This document shows positions 9,207-18,820 of a stretch of 64,000 bases of DNA, in pieces. A program made the translations under genes and the position numbers. Source of the DNA: Rhizobium sp. 007. GTDB lineage: Bacteria > Pseudomonadota > Alphaproteobacteria > Rhizobiales > Rhizobiaceae. The notes beneath the pieces were generated by a model, which was given only the letters and a program-made list of their open reading frames with translations, made no database searches and had not been told where the DNA came from. The stretch lies in contig NZ_CP064187.1 of the NCBI RefSeq assembly GCF_015353075.1, positions 2,666,001 to 2,730,000 on the forward strand, given 5' to 3'. Position 1 is the first letter of the stretch; every line of letters begins with the position of its first letter.

Positions 9207-10991
9207 CTAATGATTGTGGCGCGGCGGAACCCTTGCAATCTGCCGGAAGTCTGCCGCCCCTTCAAGCACAGCCCCTTCCGAAAGCTGACTGACCGACCGA
9301 CGGTAGATCTGCTGCCACGGCGTCGCATCCGCCGGCACCGGCGGAATACCCTCGCCCTTGCGCCGTTCGATCTCTGCGTCGTCGACCAGCATGTCGCAGC
9401 GGCCCAGATTGAAATCGATGCGGATGATGTCACCGGTGCGAAGCCAGGCGAGACCGCCGCCGGCGGCACTTTCCGGCGAGGCATTGAGGATCGAAGGACT
9501 GTCCGCCGTACCGGATTGGCGGCCATCGCCGATCGTCGGCAGGCTGCTGATGCCGCGTTTCAAGAGGTGGTCCGGCGGCTGCATATTGACGACTTCGGCT
9601 GAACCCGGCCAACCGATCGGCCCTGCCCCGCGGATGACGAGGATGGTATTCTCGTCGATATCCAGCGACGGATCATTGATGCGCTTGTGATAGTCCTCGG
9701 AACCGTCGAAGACGGCCGCCTTGCCCTCGAATATGCCTTCACGACCAGGCTCCTGCAGGTAGCGTCTGCGGAAATCGTCGGAGACCACGCTCATCTTCAT
9801 GATCGCGAAATCGAAGAGATTGCCCTTGAGTACGAGGAAGCCAGCCCGCTCCTTGAGAGGTTCCGCAAACGGCCGGATGACCTCACGGTCGCTTGCCTGC
9901 CGGCCTTCCAGGTTTTCGGCCAAGGTCTTGCCGGTGACTGTCCGACAGTTGCCGTCGAGCTTACCGGCCTGCAGCAGTTCCCACATGACCGCAGGCGTGC
10001 CGCCTGCCCGGTGATAGCGCTCGCCGAGATAGGCGCCTGCCGGCTGGACGTTGGCAAGCAGCGGGATATCGAAGCCATGGACCTGCCAGTCGTCGGGATG
10101 AAGCTCGACACCGGCATGTTTCGCCATGGCCGCCAGATGCGGCTGCGCATTGGTCGAACCGCCGATCGCCGAATTGGTGCGGATGGCGTTGAGGAAAGCC
10201 TCGCGCGTCAGGATATCCGACGGCTTCAGGTCTTCGAACACGATCTCGACGGCACGGCGCCCGGTGCGATAGGCCATCTGGCCGCGCTCGCGGTAAGCCG
10301 CCGGAATGGCGCCACAACCCGTCAGCGACAGGCCGAGTGCTTCGGCAAGCGCGTTCATCGTCGAAGCGGTGCCCATCGTATTGCAGTGGCCGACGGATGG
10401 TGCGGAATCGAGCGCGGCCTGAAGAAACTCTTCGCGGTCGATTTCGCCGGCACCGTATTTGCGCCGCATGCGCCAGATCACAGTTCCCGATCCCGCCAGT
10501 TCGCCCTCGTGCCACCCATCAAGCATCGGCCCGCCTGAAAGTACAATGGCGGGAATATCGACGGTTGAGGCCGCCATGATCGCCGAAGGCGTGGTTTTGT
10601 CGCAGCCGGTGGTCAGCACGACGCCATCGAGCGGATAGCCGTAGAGAATTTCGACGAGCCCGAGATAGGCGAGATTGCGGTCGAGTGCGGCCGTCGGACG
10701 CTTGCAGTTTTCGAAGATCGGATGCGTCGGGAATTCGATCGGGATGCCGCCGGCATCGCGGATACCGTCGCGCACCCGCTTGGCAAGTTCGACATGCACC
10801 CTGTTGCAGGGCGTGAGATCGCTGCCGCTCTGGGCAATCCCGATGATTGGTTTGCCGCAGCGCAACTCTTCCGGTGTGATGCCGTAGTTCATAAAGCGCT
10901 CCAGATAGAGCGCCGTCATGTCGATATGGTCAGGATTATCGAACCAGTCCTGCGAACGCAGGCGGCGCGTCGGCGGCTTGTAGTCGTTCAT
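9207..10991 (-). CDS. xylD: D-xylonate dehydratase-like IlvD/Edd-family enzyme
   Basis: A 594-residue member of the IlvD/Edd dehydratases, which dehydrate sugar acids to 2-keto-3-deoxy acids using an Fe-S cluster. Cluster-ligand cysteines are Cys62 (TPCNR), Cys130 (TGCDKTTP) and Cys203 (GHCNTMG). The C-terminal motif [16 protein letters not shown] holds the catalytic Ser. From its length, N-terminal stretch [11 protein letters not shown] and C-terminal PRHNH, it resembles Caulobacter-type xylonate dehydratase more than the arabinonate enzymes. GGAGGAAAGA directly precedes the ATG. No xylose or other pentose genes flank it, so the true substrate is an inference. Confidence 0.85.
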   Translation of the reverse strand: MNDYKPPTRRLRSQDWFDNPDHIDMTALYLERFMNYGITPEELRCGKPIIGIAQSGSDLTPCNRVHVELAKRVRDGIRDAGGIPIEFPTHPIFENCKRPTAALDRNLAYLGLVEILYGYPLDGVVLTTGCDKTTPSAIMAASTVDIPAIVLSGGPMLDGWHEGELAGSGTVIWRMRRKYGAGEIDREEFLQAALDSAPSVGHCNTMGTASTMNALAEALGLSLTGCGAIPAAYRERGQMAYRTGRRAVEIVFEDLKPSDILTREAFLNAIRTNSAIGGSTNAQPHLAAMAKHAGVELHPDDWQVHGFDIPLLANVQPAGAYLGERYHRAGGTPAVMWELLQAGKLDGNCRTVTGKTLAENLEGRQASDREVIRPFAEPLKERAGFLVLKGNLFDFAIMKMSVVSDDFRRRYLQEPGREGIFEGKAAVFDGSEDYHKRINDPSLDIDENTILVIRGAGPIGWPGSAEVVNMQPPDHLLKRGISSLPTIGDGRQSGTADSPSILNASPESAAGGGLAWLRTGDIIRIDFNLGRCDMLVDDAEIERRKGEGIPPVPADATPWQQIYRRSVSQLSEGAVLEGAADFRQIARVPPRHNH

Positions 10992-11084
10992 TCTTTCCTC
11001 CAGAACGGGCAGTCGGCATATCTTCCCAAATGCTCCGTCGATGTACGTTCATCAAGACATAAACCTGCGACGCCTCCATGCAAA

Positions 11085-11113
11085 TAAAAAAGGCGGGACC
11101 GGATGTCCCGCCT
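11085..11113 (-). terminator. Rho-independent terminator of the first RND operon
   Basis: On the minus strand AGGCGGGAC pairs with GTCCCGCCT (11105-11113 with 11091-11099), a 9-bp perfect stem with a 5-base loop. It is followed by a run of Ts (As at 11086-11090 on the plus strand). It lies 22 bases beyond the stop of the RND permease gene. Confidence 0.88.
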
Positions 11114-11135
11114 CTTGATTTGATGATGTTTTCGC

Positions 11136-14100
11136 TTACTCCGCTGCGACCCGAATGGCGGCCTCTTCCGACGGCGGACGATTGTCGTTGTGCTGCACCA
11201 GCGGACGGTTGCCCGTCAGCTTGCGGAGCAGCACATAGAAGACCGGCGTCATGAAGATGCCGAAGAAAGTCACGCCGATCATGCCGGCAAAGACCGCGAC
11301 ACCCATGGCGGCGCGCATTTCCGCACCGGCACCGGTGGAGACGACCAGCGGCACGACACCCATGATGAAGGCCAAGGAGGTCATCAGGATCGGGCGAAGA
11401 CGCAGACGGCTTGCCTCGATCGCCGCCTGGACCGGCGTACGGCCTTCGAACTCCAGTTCACGGGCGAATTCAACGATCAGGATCGCGTTCTTCGCCGAGA
11501 GACCGACAAGGACCACGAGGCCAATCTGCGTGAAGATGTTGTTATCTCCGCCCGTCAGCCAGACGCCCGTCAAGGCGGCCAGCACGCCCATTGGCACGAT
11601 CATGATGATCGCAAGCGGCAGGGTCAGGCTTTCATACTGGGCAGCTAGCACGAGGAAGACGAGGAGCAGCGCCAGCGGGAAGATGATCACGCCGGAATTG
11701 CCTGCCAGGATCTGCTGATAGGTCAGATCCGTCCACTCGAAGCTGATGCCCTTCGGCAGCGTCTCGTTGGCGATTTTTTCGATCGCGGCCTGCGCTTGGC
11801 CGGAGGAGAAGCCCGGAGCAGGACCGCCGTTGATATCGGCGGAGAGGAAACCGTTATAACGGTTGGTCCGCTCCGGCCCGGTCGTCGCGCTGACCTTCAG
11901 CAACGCCGACAGCGGGATCATCTGGCCCGATGCCGAACGAACCTTCAACTGGCCGATGTCGTCCGCCTGGGCGCGGAACTTCGCATCGGCCTGCACCCGG
12001 ACGCTGTAGGTGCGGCCGAAAGCATTGAAGTCGTTGACATAGAGCGAACCCAGATAGATCTGCAGCGTTTCGAAGACATCGGTCACCGAGACACCGAGCT
12101 GTTCGGCCTTCGCGCGATCGAGGTCAGCAAAGAGCTGCGGAACGTTGATCTGGTAAGCAGAGAAGATGCCGGTCAGCTCAGGCGCCTGGTAGGCCTTAGC
12201 GATCATTGCCTTGTTGGCCTCGTCGAGCGCCTGGTAGCCGAGACCGGCGCGGTCTTCGAGCTGCATCTTGAAGCCGCCCGTCGTGCCGAGGCCATTGACC
12301 GGCGGCGGCGGGAACATGGCGATGAAGGCATCCTGGATCGCCCCGAACTTCTGGTTCAAGGACATGGCAATCGCACCGCCGGAAAGCGCCGGCGACTTGC
12401 GCTCCTCAAAATCCTTCAGCGTCACAAAGACGATGCCGGCATTTGAAGAGTTGGTGAAGCCGTTGATCGACAGGCCGGGAAAGGCGATTGCGTGGGCAAC
12501 GCCGGGCTCGGCCATGGCGATATCGCTCATCCGCTTGATGACGTCTTCGGTCCGGTCAAGGCTTGCGGCATCCGGCAGCTGGGCAAAACCGATCAGATAC
12601 TGCTTGTCCTGTGCCGGCACGAAACCGCCCGGAACAGCATTGAAGAGGCCATAGGTCGCACCAGCCAGCGCCAGGTAGATGACCATGACGATGCTCTTGC
12701 GCGACAGCAGGCCGCCAACGCCCTTGCCGTAGGCTTTCGAACCTGCACCAAAAACGCGGTTGAAGCCGCGGAAGAACCAGCCGAAGATGAAGTCCATGCC
12801 GCGCGTCAGCCAGTCACGCTTGGCGTGGTGGCCCTGCAGCAGGAGGGCTGCCAGCGCCGGAGACAGGGTCAGCGAGTTGAAGGCCGAGATAACCGTCGAG
12901 ATCGCGATCGTCAGCGCGAACTGGCGATAGAACTGCCCTGACAGGCCGCTGATGAAGGCGAGCGGCACGAAGACGGCGACGAGCACCAGTGCGATCGCGA
13001 TGATCGGGCCGGAAACTTCCTTCATGGCCTTGTAGGTCGCATCGCGCGGGCTGAGCCCATTCTCGATGTTGCGCTCGACGTTTTCGACGACGACGATCGC
13101 ATCATCCACCACGATACCGATCGCCAGCACCAGGCCGAAGAGGCTGAGTGCGTTGATCGAAAAGCCGAAGACGTACATCACCGCGAAAGTACCTATGATC
13201 GATACCGGAACGGCGATTAGCGGGATGATCGAGGCACGCCACGTCTGCAGGAACAGGATCACGACGAGAACGACAAGAGCGATGGCTTCGAGCAGCGTAT
13301 CGACGACCTTCTCGATCGACGAACGGACGAATTTCGTCGTGTCATAGACGATCTCGTAGCTGACCCCGTCCGGCATTGCGATCTTCAGCTCCTCCATCGT
13401 CTTCTGGACTTCGTCCGAGATGGTGATGGCGTTGGAGCCCGGAGACTGGAAGACCGGGATGGCGACCGCCGGCTTGCCGTCGAGGATCGAGCGCAGCGAA
13501 TAGTCGGCAGCGCCGAGTTCGATGCGTGCAACGTCGCGAAGGCGGGTGATTTCACCGTTGGCCCCCGACTTGACGATGATGTTGCCGAACTGCTCCGGCG
13601 TCTGCAAGCGCCCTTGAGCGTTGACGTTCAGCTGCAGCTCAGTGCCTGGCAGGCTCGGCGAAGCGCCGATCGTGCCGGCAGCGGCCTGAACGTTCTGCTC
13701 GCGGATCGCATTGGTGATATCGCTGGCAGCGAGATTATGCTCGGCGGCCTTTTGCGGATCGATCCAGACGCGCATCGAATAGTCGCCCGAACCGAAGACC
13801 TGCACCTGGCCCACGCCATCGATGCGCGCCAGCCGATCCTTGATGTTCAGGACGCCGTAATTGCGCAGATAGGTGATGTCGTAGCGGTTGTCCGGCGAGA
13901 TCAGGTTGACGACCATCATCAGGTCGGGAGAGCTCTTGACGGTGGTGATGCCGATGCTCTTCACCTCATCCGGCAGGCGAGGTTCGGCCTGCGAAACACG
14001 GTTCTGAACCAGCTGCTGCGCCTTATCGGGGTCGGTGCCAAGCTTGAAGGTTACCGTCAGCGTCATGACGCCATCGGAAGTCGCCTGGCTGGACATGTAG

Positions 14101-14333
14101 AGCATGTCCTCAACGCCGTTGATCTGCTCTTCGAGCGGTGTCGCAACCGTCTGCGCGATGACGTCCGGATTGGCGCCCGGATAAGTGGCACGCACGACGA
14201 TCGACGGCGGCACGACCTCCGGATATTCGGAAATCGGCAGTGCCCTGAGGCCGATCAGACCGGCTACGAGGATGAGGACCGAAAGCACGCCGGCAAATAC
14301 CGGGCGGTCCACAAAGAATCTGGAGATGTTCAT
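11136..14333 (-). CDS. RND (HAE1/AcrB-type) multidrug efflux permease
   Basis: A 1065-residue inner-membrane proton-driven pump with the standard duplicated architecture of 12 membrane helices and two large periplasmic loops. FFVDRPVFAGVLSV in the first helix and the TM4 proton-relay motif GIVVDDAIVVVENVERN are visible. The second-half helix LVGLSAKNAILIVEF is also typical. The ATG at 14333 is preceded by GGAGAGG. Its adaptor gene lies immediately upstream, and an alpha/beta-hydrolase and a divergent LysR gene complete the locus. No outer-membrane TolC-type gene is nearby, so a shared channel is expected. Drug specificity is not readable. Confidence 0.94.
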   Translation of the reverse strand: MNISRFFVDRPVFAGVLSVLILVAGLIGLRALPISEYPEVVPPSIVVRATYPGANPDVIAQTVATPLEEQINGVEDMLYMSSQATSDGVMTLTVTFKLGTDPDKAQQLVQNRVSQAEPRLPDEVKSIGITTVKSSPDLMMVVNLISPDNRYDITYLRNYGVLNIKDRLARIDGVGQVQVFGSGDYSMRVWIDPQKAAEHNLAASDITNAIREQNVQAAAGTIGASPSLPGTELQLNVNAQGRLQTPEQFGNIIVKSGANGEITRLRDVARIELGAADYSLRSILDGKPAVAIPVFQSPGSNAITISDEVQKTMEELKIAMPDGVSYEIVYDTTKFVRSSIEKVVDTLLEAIALVVLVVILFLQTWRASIIPLIAVPVSIIGTFAVMYVFGFSINALSLFGLVLAIGIVVDDAIVVVENVERNIENGLSPRDATYKAMKEVSGPIIAIALVLVAVFVPLAFISGLSGQFYRQFALTIAISTVISAFNSLTLSPALAALLLQGHHAKRDWLTRGMDFIFGWFFRGFNRVFGAGSKAYGKGVGGLLSRKSIVMVIYLALAGATYGLFNAVPGGFVPAQDKQYLIGFAQLPDAASLDRTEDVIKRMSDIAMAEPGVAHAIAFPGLSINGFTNSSNAGIVFVTLKDFEERKSPALSGGAIAMSLNQKFGAIQDAFIAMFPPPPVNGLGTTGGFKMQLEDRAGLGYQALDEANKAMIAKAYQAPELTGIFSAYQINVPQLFADLDRAKAEQLGVSVTDVFETLQIYLGSLYVNDFNAFGRTYSVRVQADAKFRAQADDIGQLKVRSASGQMIPLSALLKVSATTGPERTNRYNGFLSADINGGPAPGFSSGQAQAAIEKIANETLPKGISFEWTDLTYQQILAGNSGVIIFPLALLLVFLVLAAQYESLTLPLAIIMIVPMGVLAALTGVWLTGGDNNIFTQIGLVVLVGLSAKNAILIVEFARELEFEGRTPVQAAIEASRLRLRPILMTSLAFIMGVVPLVVSTGAGAEMRAAMGVAVFAGMIGVTFFGIFMTPVFYVLLRKLTGNRPLVQHNDNRPPSEEAAIRVAAE

Positions 14334-14499
14334 TTCAAAGCCCTCTCCGGGATGAACTTGGATGCAAACCCCTGCCAGGCGGTTGGGGTGCCGCCGGCGG
14401 GTCAAATCATTTCGTTGGTGGCCCGAAGGGCCGGGCGACGGGGAGGCTCGGCAGGTGTCGTCTTCGCTTTTGGCTCAGACGTTCGCCCGTTCGTCGCTC

Positions 14500-14548
14500 A
14501 CCCCCTCATCCGTCCTGCGGACGTCTTCTCCCCGCCGGGAGAAGGGGA
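14500..14548. repeat. RIME-like palindromic intergenic repeat
   Basis: The gap between adaptor and permease genes contains CCCCTCATCC, a small hairpin CGTCC-TGC-GGACG (14511-14523), then CTTCTCCC-CGCC-GGGAGAAG (14524-14543). This composition matches, from memory, the palindromic intergenic elements dispersed in Rhizobium genomes (RIME type). It sits inside the operon, where it could shape mRNA stability between the two genes. Confidence 0.6.
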
Positions 14549-14563
14549 ATTGCTCTGGCGGCC

Positions 14564-15751
14564 CTACTTGGCCGCCACTTTCTCTTCCATCTGCGGCTCG
14601 ACCACCGCACCCGGACGGATGCGCTGCAAGCCATTGACGACGATCTTCTCGCCCGGGTTCAGACCGCTTTCGACGACGCGGAGGCCTTCACTTACCCTAC
14701 CGAGCTCGACCGGCCGATAGCTGACCTTGTTCTCGCCGTCGACGACGAAGACGAACTTCTTGTCCTGGTCGGTGCCAATCGCACGCTCGCTGACGAGAAT
14801 CTTATTCTCGGCTTTCGGCTGGCCCATTCGGACGCGAACGAACTGGCCGGGGATCAGCTTGCCGCCCGGATTGTCGAACACGGCGCGGACTCCGATTGTG
14901 CCGCTTGCGGCATCGACCTGGTTGTCGACGAGCTGGAGCTTGCCCTTGATCGGCGTGCCTTCATCAGCAAGCGTGCCGACCTCGACCGGGATCTGTTCGA
15001 GGGCCCGGACTGCACTGTCATTGGCCGGAAGCTGCGACAGCGCCTTCGTCACCATCTCTTCGCTGGCGTTGAAGCTCGCATAGATCGGATCGATCGAGAC
15101 GAGCGTCGTGAGCGCTGGGGAAGCCGAACCCGCAGCAACAAGGTTGCCGGCGGTGATCTCCAGCTTGCCCACTCGGCCAGAAACCGGAGCCCGGACCTCG
15201 GTGTACCCGAGATCGAGCTGAGCCGACTGCAGCGCCGCCTGCGCGGTACGGAGCCCTGCCTGCGCCTCGGTAAAGGCGCTCTGGCGCTGGTCCATATCGC
15301 TCTGCGAGATCGTGCGGCTATCCGAAAGCCGGCGGCCACGCTCAAGCTCGATCTGCGCCAAGCTGACCTTGGCCTCGGCGGAGGCAACCTGCCCTTCGGC
15401 TTGAGAAACCGCCGCTTGGTAAGGGGCCGGATCGATTGTGAAGAGCAGGTCGCCGGCCTTCACCAGTGCACCTTCGCGGAAGTGGACCGACTGGATGGCG
15501 CCCGCAACGCGGGAGCGTAGCTGAACTCGGTCGACCGCTTCGAGACGGCCCGAGAACTCTTCCCAGGTGGTCACATCACGGCTTGCGACGACGGAAACCG
15601 TCACCGGCACAGCGGGAGCTTGTGCAGGGGCGGAAGCGGCCGTAGCAGCCGTGCCCATCGGCAATTCAAAAAAGATGGCGGCTGCTGAAACAGACGCAAC
15701 AAGCCCGATGCCAGCGCCCACCAGGGCCCAGCGCTTCTTTCTGGACGTCAT
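14564..15751 (-). CDS. RND periplasmic adaptor (AcrA-type)
   Basis: A 395-residue membrane fusion protein. It has an N-terminal membrane or signal segment (about residues 8-30), then the beta-barrel/lipoyl stretch LRSRVAGAIQSVHFREGALVKAGDLLF. A coiled-coil hairpin (about 110-180) and the second lipoyl half LGYTEVRAPVSGRVGKLE follow. It links the inner-membrane pump to an outer-membrane channel. AAGGAG lies 6-8 bases before the ATG. It lies between the hydrolase and permease genes on one transcript. Confidence 0.93.
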   Translation of the reverse strand: MTSRKKRWALVGAGIGLVASVSAAAIFFELPMGTAATAASAPAQAPAVPVTVSVVASRDVTTWEEFSGRLEAVDRVQLRSRVAGAIQSVHFREGALVKAGDLLFTIDPAPYQAAVSQAEGQVASAEAKVSLAQIELERGRRLSDSRTISQSDMDQRQSAFTEAQAGLRTAQAALQSAQLDLGYTEVRAPVSGRVGKLEITAGNLVAAGSASPALTTLVSIDPIYASFNASEEMVTKALSQLPANDSAVRALEQIPVEVGTLADEGTPIKGKLQLVDNQVDAASGTIGVRAVFDNPGGKLIPGQFVRVRMGQPKAENKILVSERAIGTDQDKKFVFVVDGENKVSYRPVELGRVSEGLRVVESGLNPGEKIVVNGLQRIRPGAVVEPQMEEKVAAK

Positions 15752-15799
15752 TGGTACTCTCCTTACGGCCCTATACGGCCGACGATAATCAGTTCGTTT

Positions 15800-16624
15800 T
15801 CAATGCAATTGGTGTTGGACGCTTAACTCCTGAACGAAACTTCTGAACTCGCGGCTGACGTTCTCCTGCCAGTTCGACGTGCCGTCCGTTTTCCCGCCGT
15901 AAATAGATGGCCAGCCTGCCCCGGCGGGGAGGATATGCTGGCGGACCTCGACGCCTGCCGCTTTGAGGCGGGCGGCATACCCGACGGTCTCGTCGCGCAG
16001 AGGGTCGTCCTCCGCCGTGAAAATCAGCGCCGGCGCAACGCCGGCAATGCGCGAACAGAGACAGGGCGCCGCATAAGGGTGACAGCCGCCGCCGCTGAGA
16101 TAATGGCTCCATCCTTCCGTCCAGCGCTGGCGCATGCCGATGCCGTCAGCCTTGCGGATGGAGGAGGTGCCCATGAACGGATCGAGGAGCGGCGAAATCA
16201 GGATCTGGCCGTCGAGCGCGTCGGCATAGTGATCGCGTGCCTTCAGCGCTACACCCGCCGCAATATTGCCGCCAGCCTCTTCGCCAGCGATCAGGAGCAG
16301 CGAGTTGCGATCGCCAATGCCGGAGGCGCGCTTGTTGGCAAGATAGGAAAAAAGGGAATAGCCGACTTCCAGCGGCTTCGGAAAGACGTTGCCGAGCGGC
16401 GCGTTGTAGTCAGGGATCGCAACAATCGCACCGGCTTTCGCCATGCTCTCAGCAACCGCACTTTCCTTGATGCCGGCCTGAACGCCCGATTCCAGGAAGG
16501 CGCCGCCGTGAAAGAACAGAACGATCGGCGCCCCTTTACCGAACTCGGCGCCTTGATAGACGCGCGCGGAAACGGGGCCGATGCCCACCTTCTCCAGCAC
16601 CATGTCTTTCACCTGCACCGTCAT
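15800..16624 (-). CDS. Alpha/beta-hydrolase-fold protein with degenerate catalytic site
   Basis: A 274-residue hormone-sensitive-lipase-type fold. The oxyanion motif HGG is intact at residues 39-41, as is the Asp-region TAEDDPLRDE. The nucleophile elbow, normally GDSAGG, reads GEEAGG at 114-119, so Glu116 replaces the catalytic Ser. The usual C-terminal His context is replaced by HILPAGAGWPS. It probably lacks esterase activity and may bind a ligand instead. It is the first gene of the RND operon, 48 bases ahead of the adaptor gene, and is divergent from a LysR gene. Confidence 0.8.
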   Translation of the reverse strand: MTVQVKDMVLEKVGIGPVSARVYQGAEFGKGAPIVLFFHGGAFLESGVQAGIKESAVAESMAKAGAIVAIPDYNAPLGNVFPKPLEVGYSLFSYLANKRASGIGDRNSLLLIAGEEAGGNIAAGVALKARDHYADALDGQILISPLLDPFMGTSSIRKADGIGMRQRWTEGWSHYLSGGGCHPYAAPCLCSRIAGVAPALIFTAEDDPLRDETVGYAARLKAAGVEVRQHILPAGAGWPSIYGGKTDGTSNWQENVSREFRSFVQELSVQHQLH

Positions 16625-16700
16625 CGGTCCGGCTTTCGCTCAATCAAAGATAACGCATGGAAAGCACCTACAGCTTGCCATTCTGATAAAAAAGATATTG

Positions 16701-16720
16701 TTATTCACATCGCGGAATAA
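16701..16720. promoter_or_regulatory. Inverted repeat in the LysR/hydrolase divergent promoter
   Basis: TTATTC (16701-16706) and GAATAA (16715-16720) form a perfect 6-bp inverted repeat with 8 bases between. The 165-bp spacer is AT-rich and separates the RND-operon hydrolase from the divergent LysR gene. The size and T-(N)-A form fit a LysR-type operator. Confidence 0.4.
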
Positions 16721-16789
16721 GAAGCTGTATTATGATTACACTGTTCCGATTTTCGAATAATATCGCAGTGCAAACTGTGGAGATCTCCG

Positions 16790-17701
16790 ATGGACCAGCT
16801 CTCGGCAATGCGCGCCTTCATACGCGTCGTTGAGACGGGCAACTTTACACGGGCGGCCGACACGCTCGCAATGCCCAAAGCGACAATCACCAATCTCATC
16901 CAGGGCTTGGAAGCGCATCTGCGCACCAAGCTGCTCAATCGTACGACGCGGCGCGTCATGGTGACGACGGACGGCGCACTATATTACGAACGCGCCTCGC
17001 AGATCGTTTCCGAACTGGAAGAGCTCGACGGCAGTCTTTCCAACTCCCAAAGCCTTCCAAGCGGCCGCTTACGCGTTGAAATGGCAGGCGCTTTTGCCGA
17101 CACCATCGTCGTGCCCGCACTCTGCGATTTCTACCTGAAATATCCCGATATCCGCATTGATCTCGGTGTCAGCGACCGCACCGTGGACTACCTTGCAGAA
17201 AACGTCGACTGCGCCCTTCGCGCCGGCACCCTCGCCGATCAATCGTTGATCGCAAGACGTGTATCCGAAATCGAAATGGTCACCTGCGCATCGCCCCGAT
17301 ACATCGAGAAATTCGGCATGCCCGCGCACCCGCAAGAGCTCGAAAGCAGCCATTACGGCATCAGCTATTTCCGCGCACAGACCGGCCGCACGATCCCGTT
17401 CGAATTCAAGAATGGCAACGAAGCGATCGAGATAAACCCGAGATATATCGTCTCGGTGAATGACGGCAGAACCTTCATGAGCGCCCTCACCACCGGCCTC
17501 GGCGTCGGCCAGACGCTCCGTTTCATGGCGCGCAGCGCCCTCGCAAGAGGCGAACTCGTCCAGGTTCTGCCGGAATGGAAGCGCGATCCGCTGCCGCTCT
17601 ACGTCGTCTACCCGCCGAACCGGCACCTAAGCAACAAGGTACGCGTTTTTGTGGACTGGATGGTAAAGCTGCTTGCCGACGCCAAGCTCAACGACGCTTG
17701 A
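16790..17701 (+). CDS. LysR-family transcriptional regulator
   Basis: A 303-residue LTTR. The N-terminal winged helix-turn-helix covers MRAFIRVVETGNFTRAA with recognition helix PKATITNLIQGLE (about residues 5-60). A periplasmic-binding-type effector domain follows (about 90-295). It is divergent from the hydrolase-RND operon and is the likely local regulator of it, an inference from arrangement. Two hairpins follow its stop. Confidence 0.92.
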   Translation: MDQLSAMRAFIRVVETGNFTRAADTLAMPKATITNLIQGLEAHLRTKLLNRTTRRVMVTTDGALYYERASQIVSELEELDGSLSNSQSLPSGRLRVEMAGAFADTIVVPALCDFYLKYPDIRIDLGVSDRTVDYLAENVDCALRAGTLADQSLIARRVSEIEMVTCASPRYIEKFGMPAHPQELESSHYGISYFRAQTGRTIPFEFKNGNEAIEINPRYIVSVNDGRTFMSALTTGLGVGQTLRFMARSALARGELVQVLPEWKRDPLPLYVVYPPNRHLSNKVRVFVDWMVKLLADAKLNDA

Positions 17702-17709
17702 AAACGGAA

Positions 17710-17809
17710 GCGGCCCGGAAGGCAGAAAAACCTTCGACGGGCCGCGATCGGATCAACTTCGAATATCGAGCCCGCCGCATCACCAGGGAAAATGATGCGG
17801 CGGGCTTTT
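17710..17809 (+). terminator. Tandem hairpins after the LysR gene
   Basis: The first hairpin pairs GCGGCCCG (17710-17717) with CGGGCCGC (17738-17745), with an inner GAAGG/CCTTC stem and no T-run. The second is a 13-bp perfect stem (17770-17782 with 17793-17805) followed by four Ts. The second is a convincing intrinsic terminator. The first may reinforce it or act on the opposing SDR transcript. The remaining bases up to 17957 show no gene. Confidence 0.75.
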
Positions 17810-17957
17810 GGAGGCTTGGCGCCGGAATGGGGATTTCCGTTCGCTCCTTGCCAAGGAATATAGCTGCATCCCGACCGAATGTAAGGCGCAACTTCGCGCA
17901 TCACCGTTCAGAAAAACGGAACAATGCCGCCACCGAGCCGCGAACAATGTCATCGAA

Positions 17958-18698
17958 TTAGACCATGCCGCCATTGGCGCGCAGGACCTGTCCGTTTATC
18001 CAGGAGCCGTCCGGACCAGCGAGGAAGGAAACGGCAGCGGCGATGTCTTCCGGCCTACCGAGGCGTTCGAGCGGGTTCATCTTCGCCATGCGGGCGACGA
18101 GTTCGTCTGATTTGCCATTGAGGAAGAGATCGGTAGCGGTCGGGCCGGGAGCGACCGCGTTGACCGTGATGTTCCGGCCGCGCATTTCCTTCGACATGAT
18201 CGCCGTCAACATTTCCACCGCCGCCTTGGTGGCGGCATAGACGCCGTAGGTTTCGAGCTTCACGCCGACGACACTGGTCGAGAGGTTGATGATCCGGCCG
18301 CCGTTGCGCAGCCGCTTACCGGCTTCCCGAAGTGTGTTGAACGTGCCCTTCAGGTTGACGCTGACCTGGCGGTCGAAGTTGGCATCGTCGGCATCGGCGA
18401 TCGCAGACAGCATCATGATGCCGGCATTGTTGACGAGAACGTCGATACCGCCGAAGGCTGCTTGCGCAGCATCGAACATCCGGCGCACCGCTTCGGGATC
18501 GCTGACATCGGCCTTCGCCGTCTGCGCCCTGCCGCCGGCCTGCTCGATTTTCTGGGCCAGTTCTTCGGCGGGAGCGGCATTGCCGGAATAGTTGATAACG
18601 ACGGTAAAGCCATCCTTGGCGAGACGTTCGGCAATGGCGGCACCGATGCTGCGGGATGCACCCGTGACAAGCGCGACCCTGTTGTCATTGCTAGCCAT
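17958..18698 (-). CDS. Short-chain dehydrogenase/reductase
   Basis: A 246-residue classical SDR. The cofactor motif TGASRSIG is near residue 14, NNAG near 90, the catalytic Ser in NLSTSVVG and YAATK as the YxxxK pair. The Arg in TGASRSIG suggests NADP(H) preference. Substrate unknown. AAGGAGAAGG precedes the ATG. It is divergent from a LysR gene that likely controls it. Confidence 0.9.
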   Translation of the reverse strand: MASNDNRVALVTGASRSIGAAIAERLAKDGFTVVINYSGNAAPAEELAQKIEQAGGRAQTAKADVSDPEAVRRMFDAAQAAFGGIDVLVNNAGIMMLSAIADADDANFDRQVSVNLKGTFNTLREAGKRLRNGGRIINLSTSVVGVKLETYGVYAATKAAVEMLTAIMSKEMRGRNITVNAVAPGPTATDLFLNGKSDELVARMAKMNPLERLGRPEDIAAAVSFLAGPDGSWINGQVLRANGGMV

Positions 18699-18761
18699 TT
18701 TCCTTCTCCTTCAGTTCCTTGCGCCGCAGCGCGTTTTGATGAGGAGAAGATGATACTTTCC

Positions 18762-18798
18762 ATAGTGCGGATAATCATGCATTCTTCGGCATCACTAT
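18762..18798. promoter_or_regulatory. Inverted repeat in the SDR/LysR divergent promoter
   Basis: ATAGTG (18762-18767) and CACTAT (18793-18798) are inverted copies 25 bases apart, in the short spacer between the SDR gene and the divergent LysR gene. They are placed like a two-site LysR operator covering both promoters. The arms are short, so chance is possible. Confidence 0.35.
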
Positions 18799-18820
18799 CC
18801 GACAAATGCGAACAAATACC

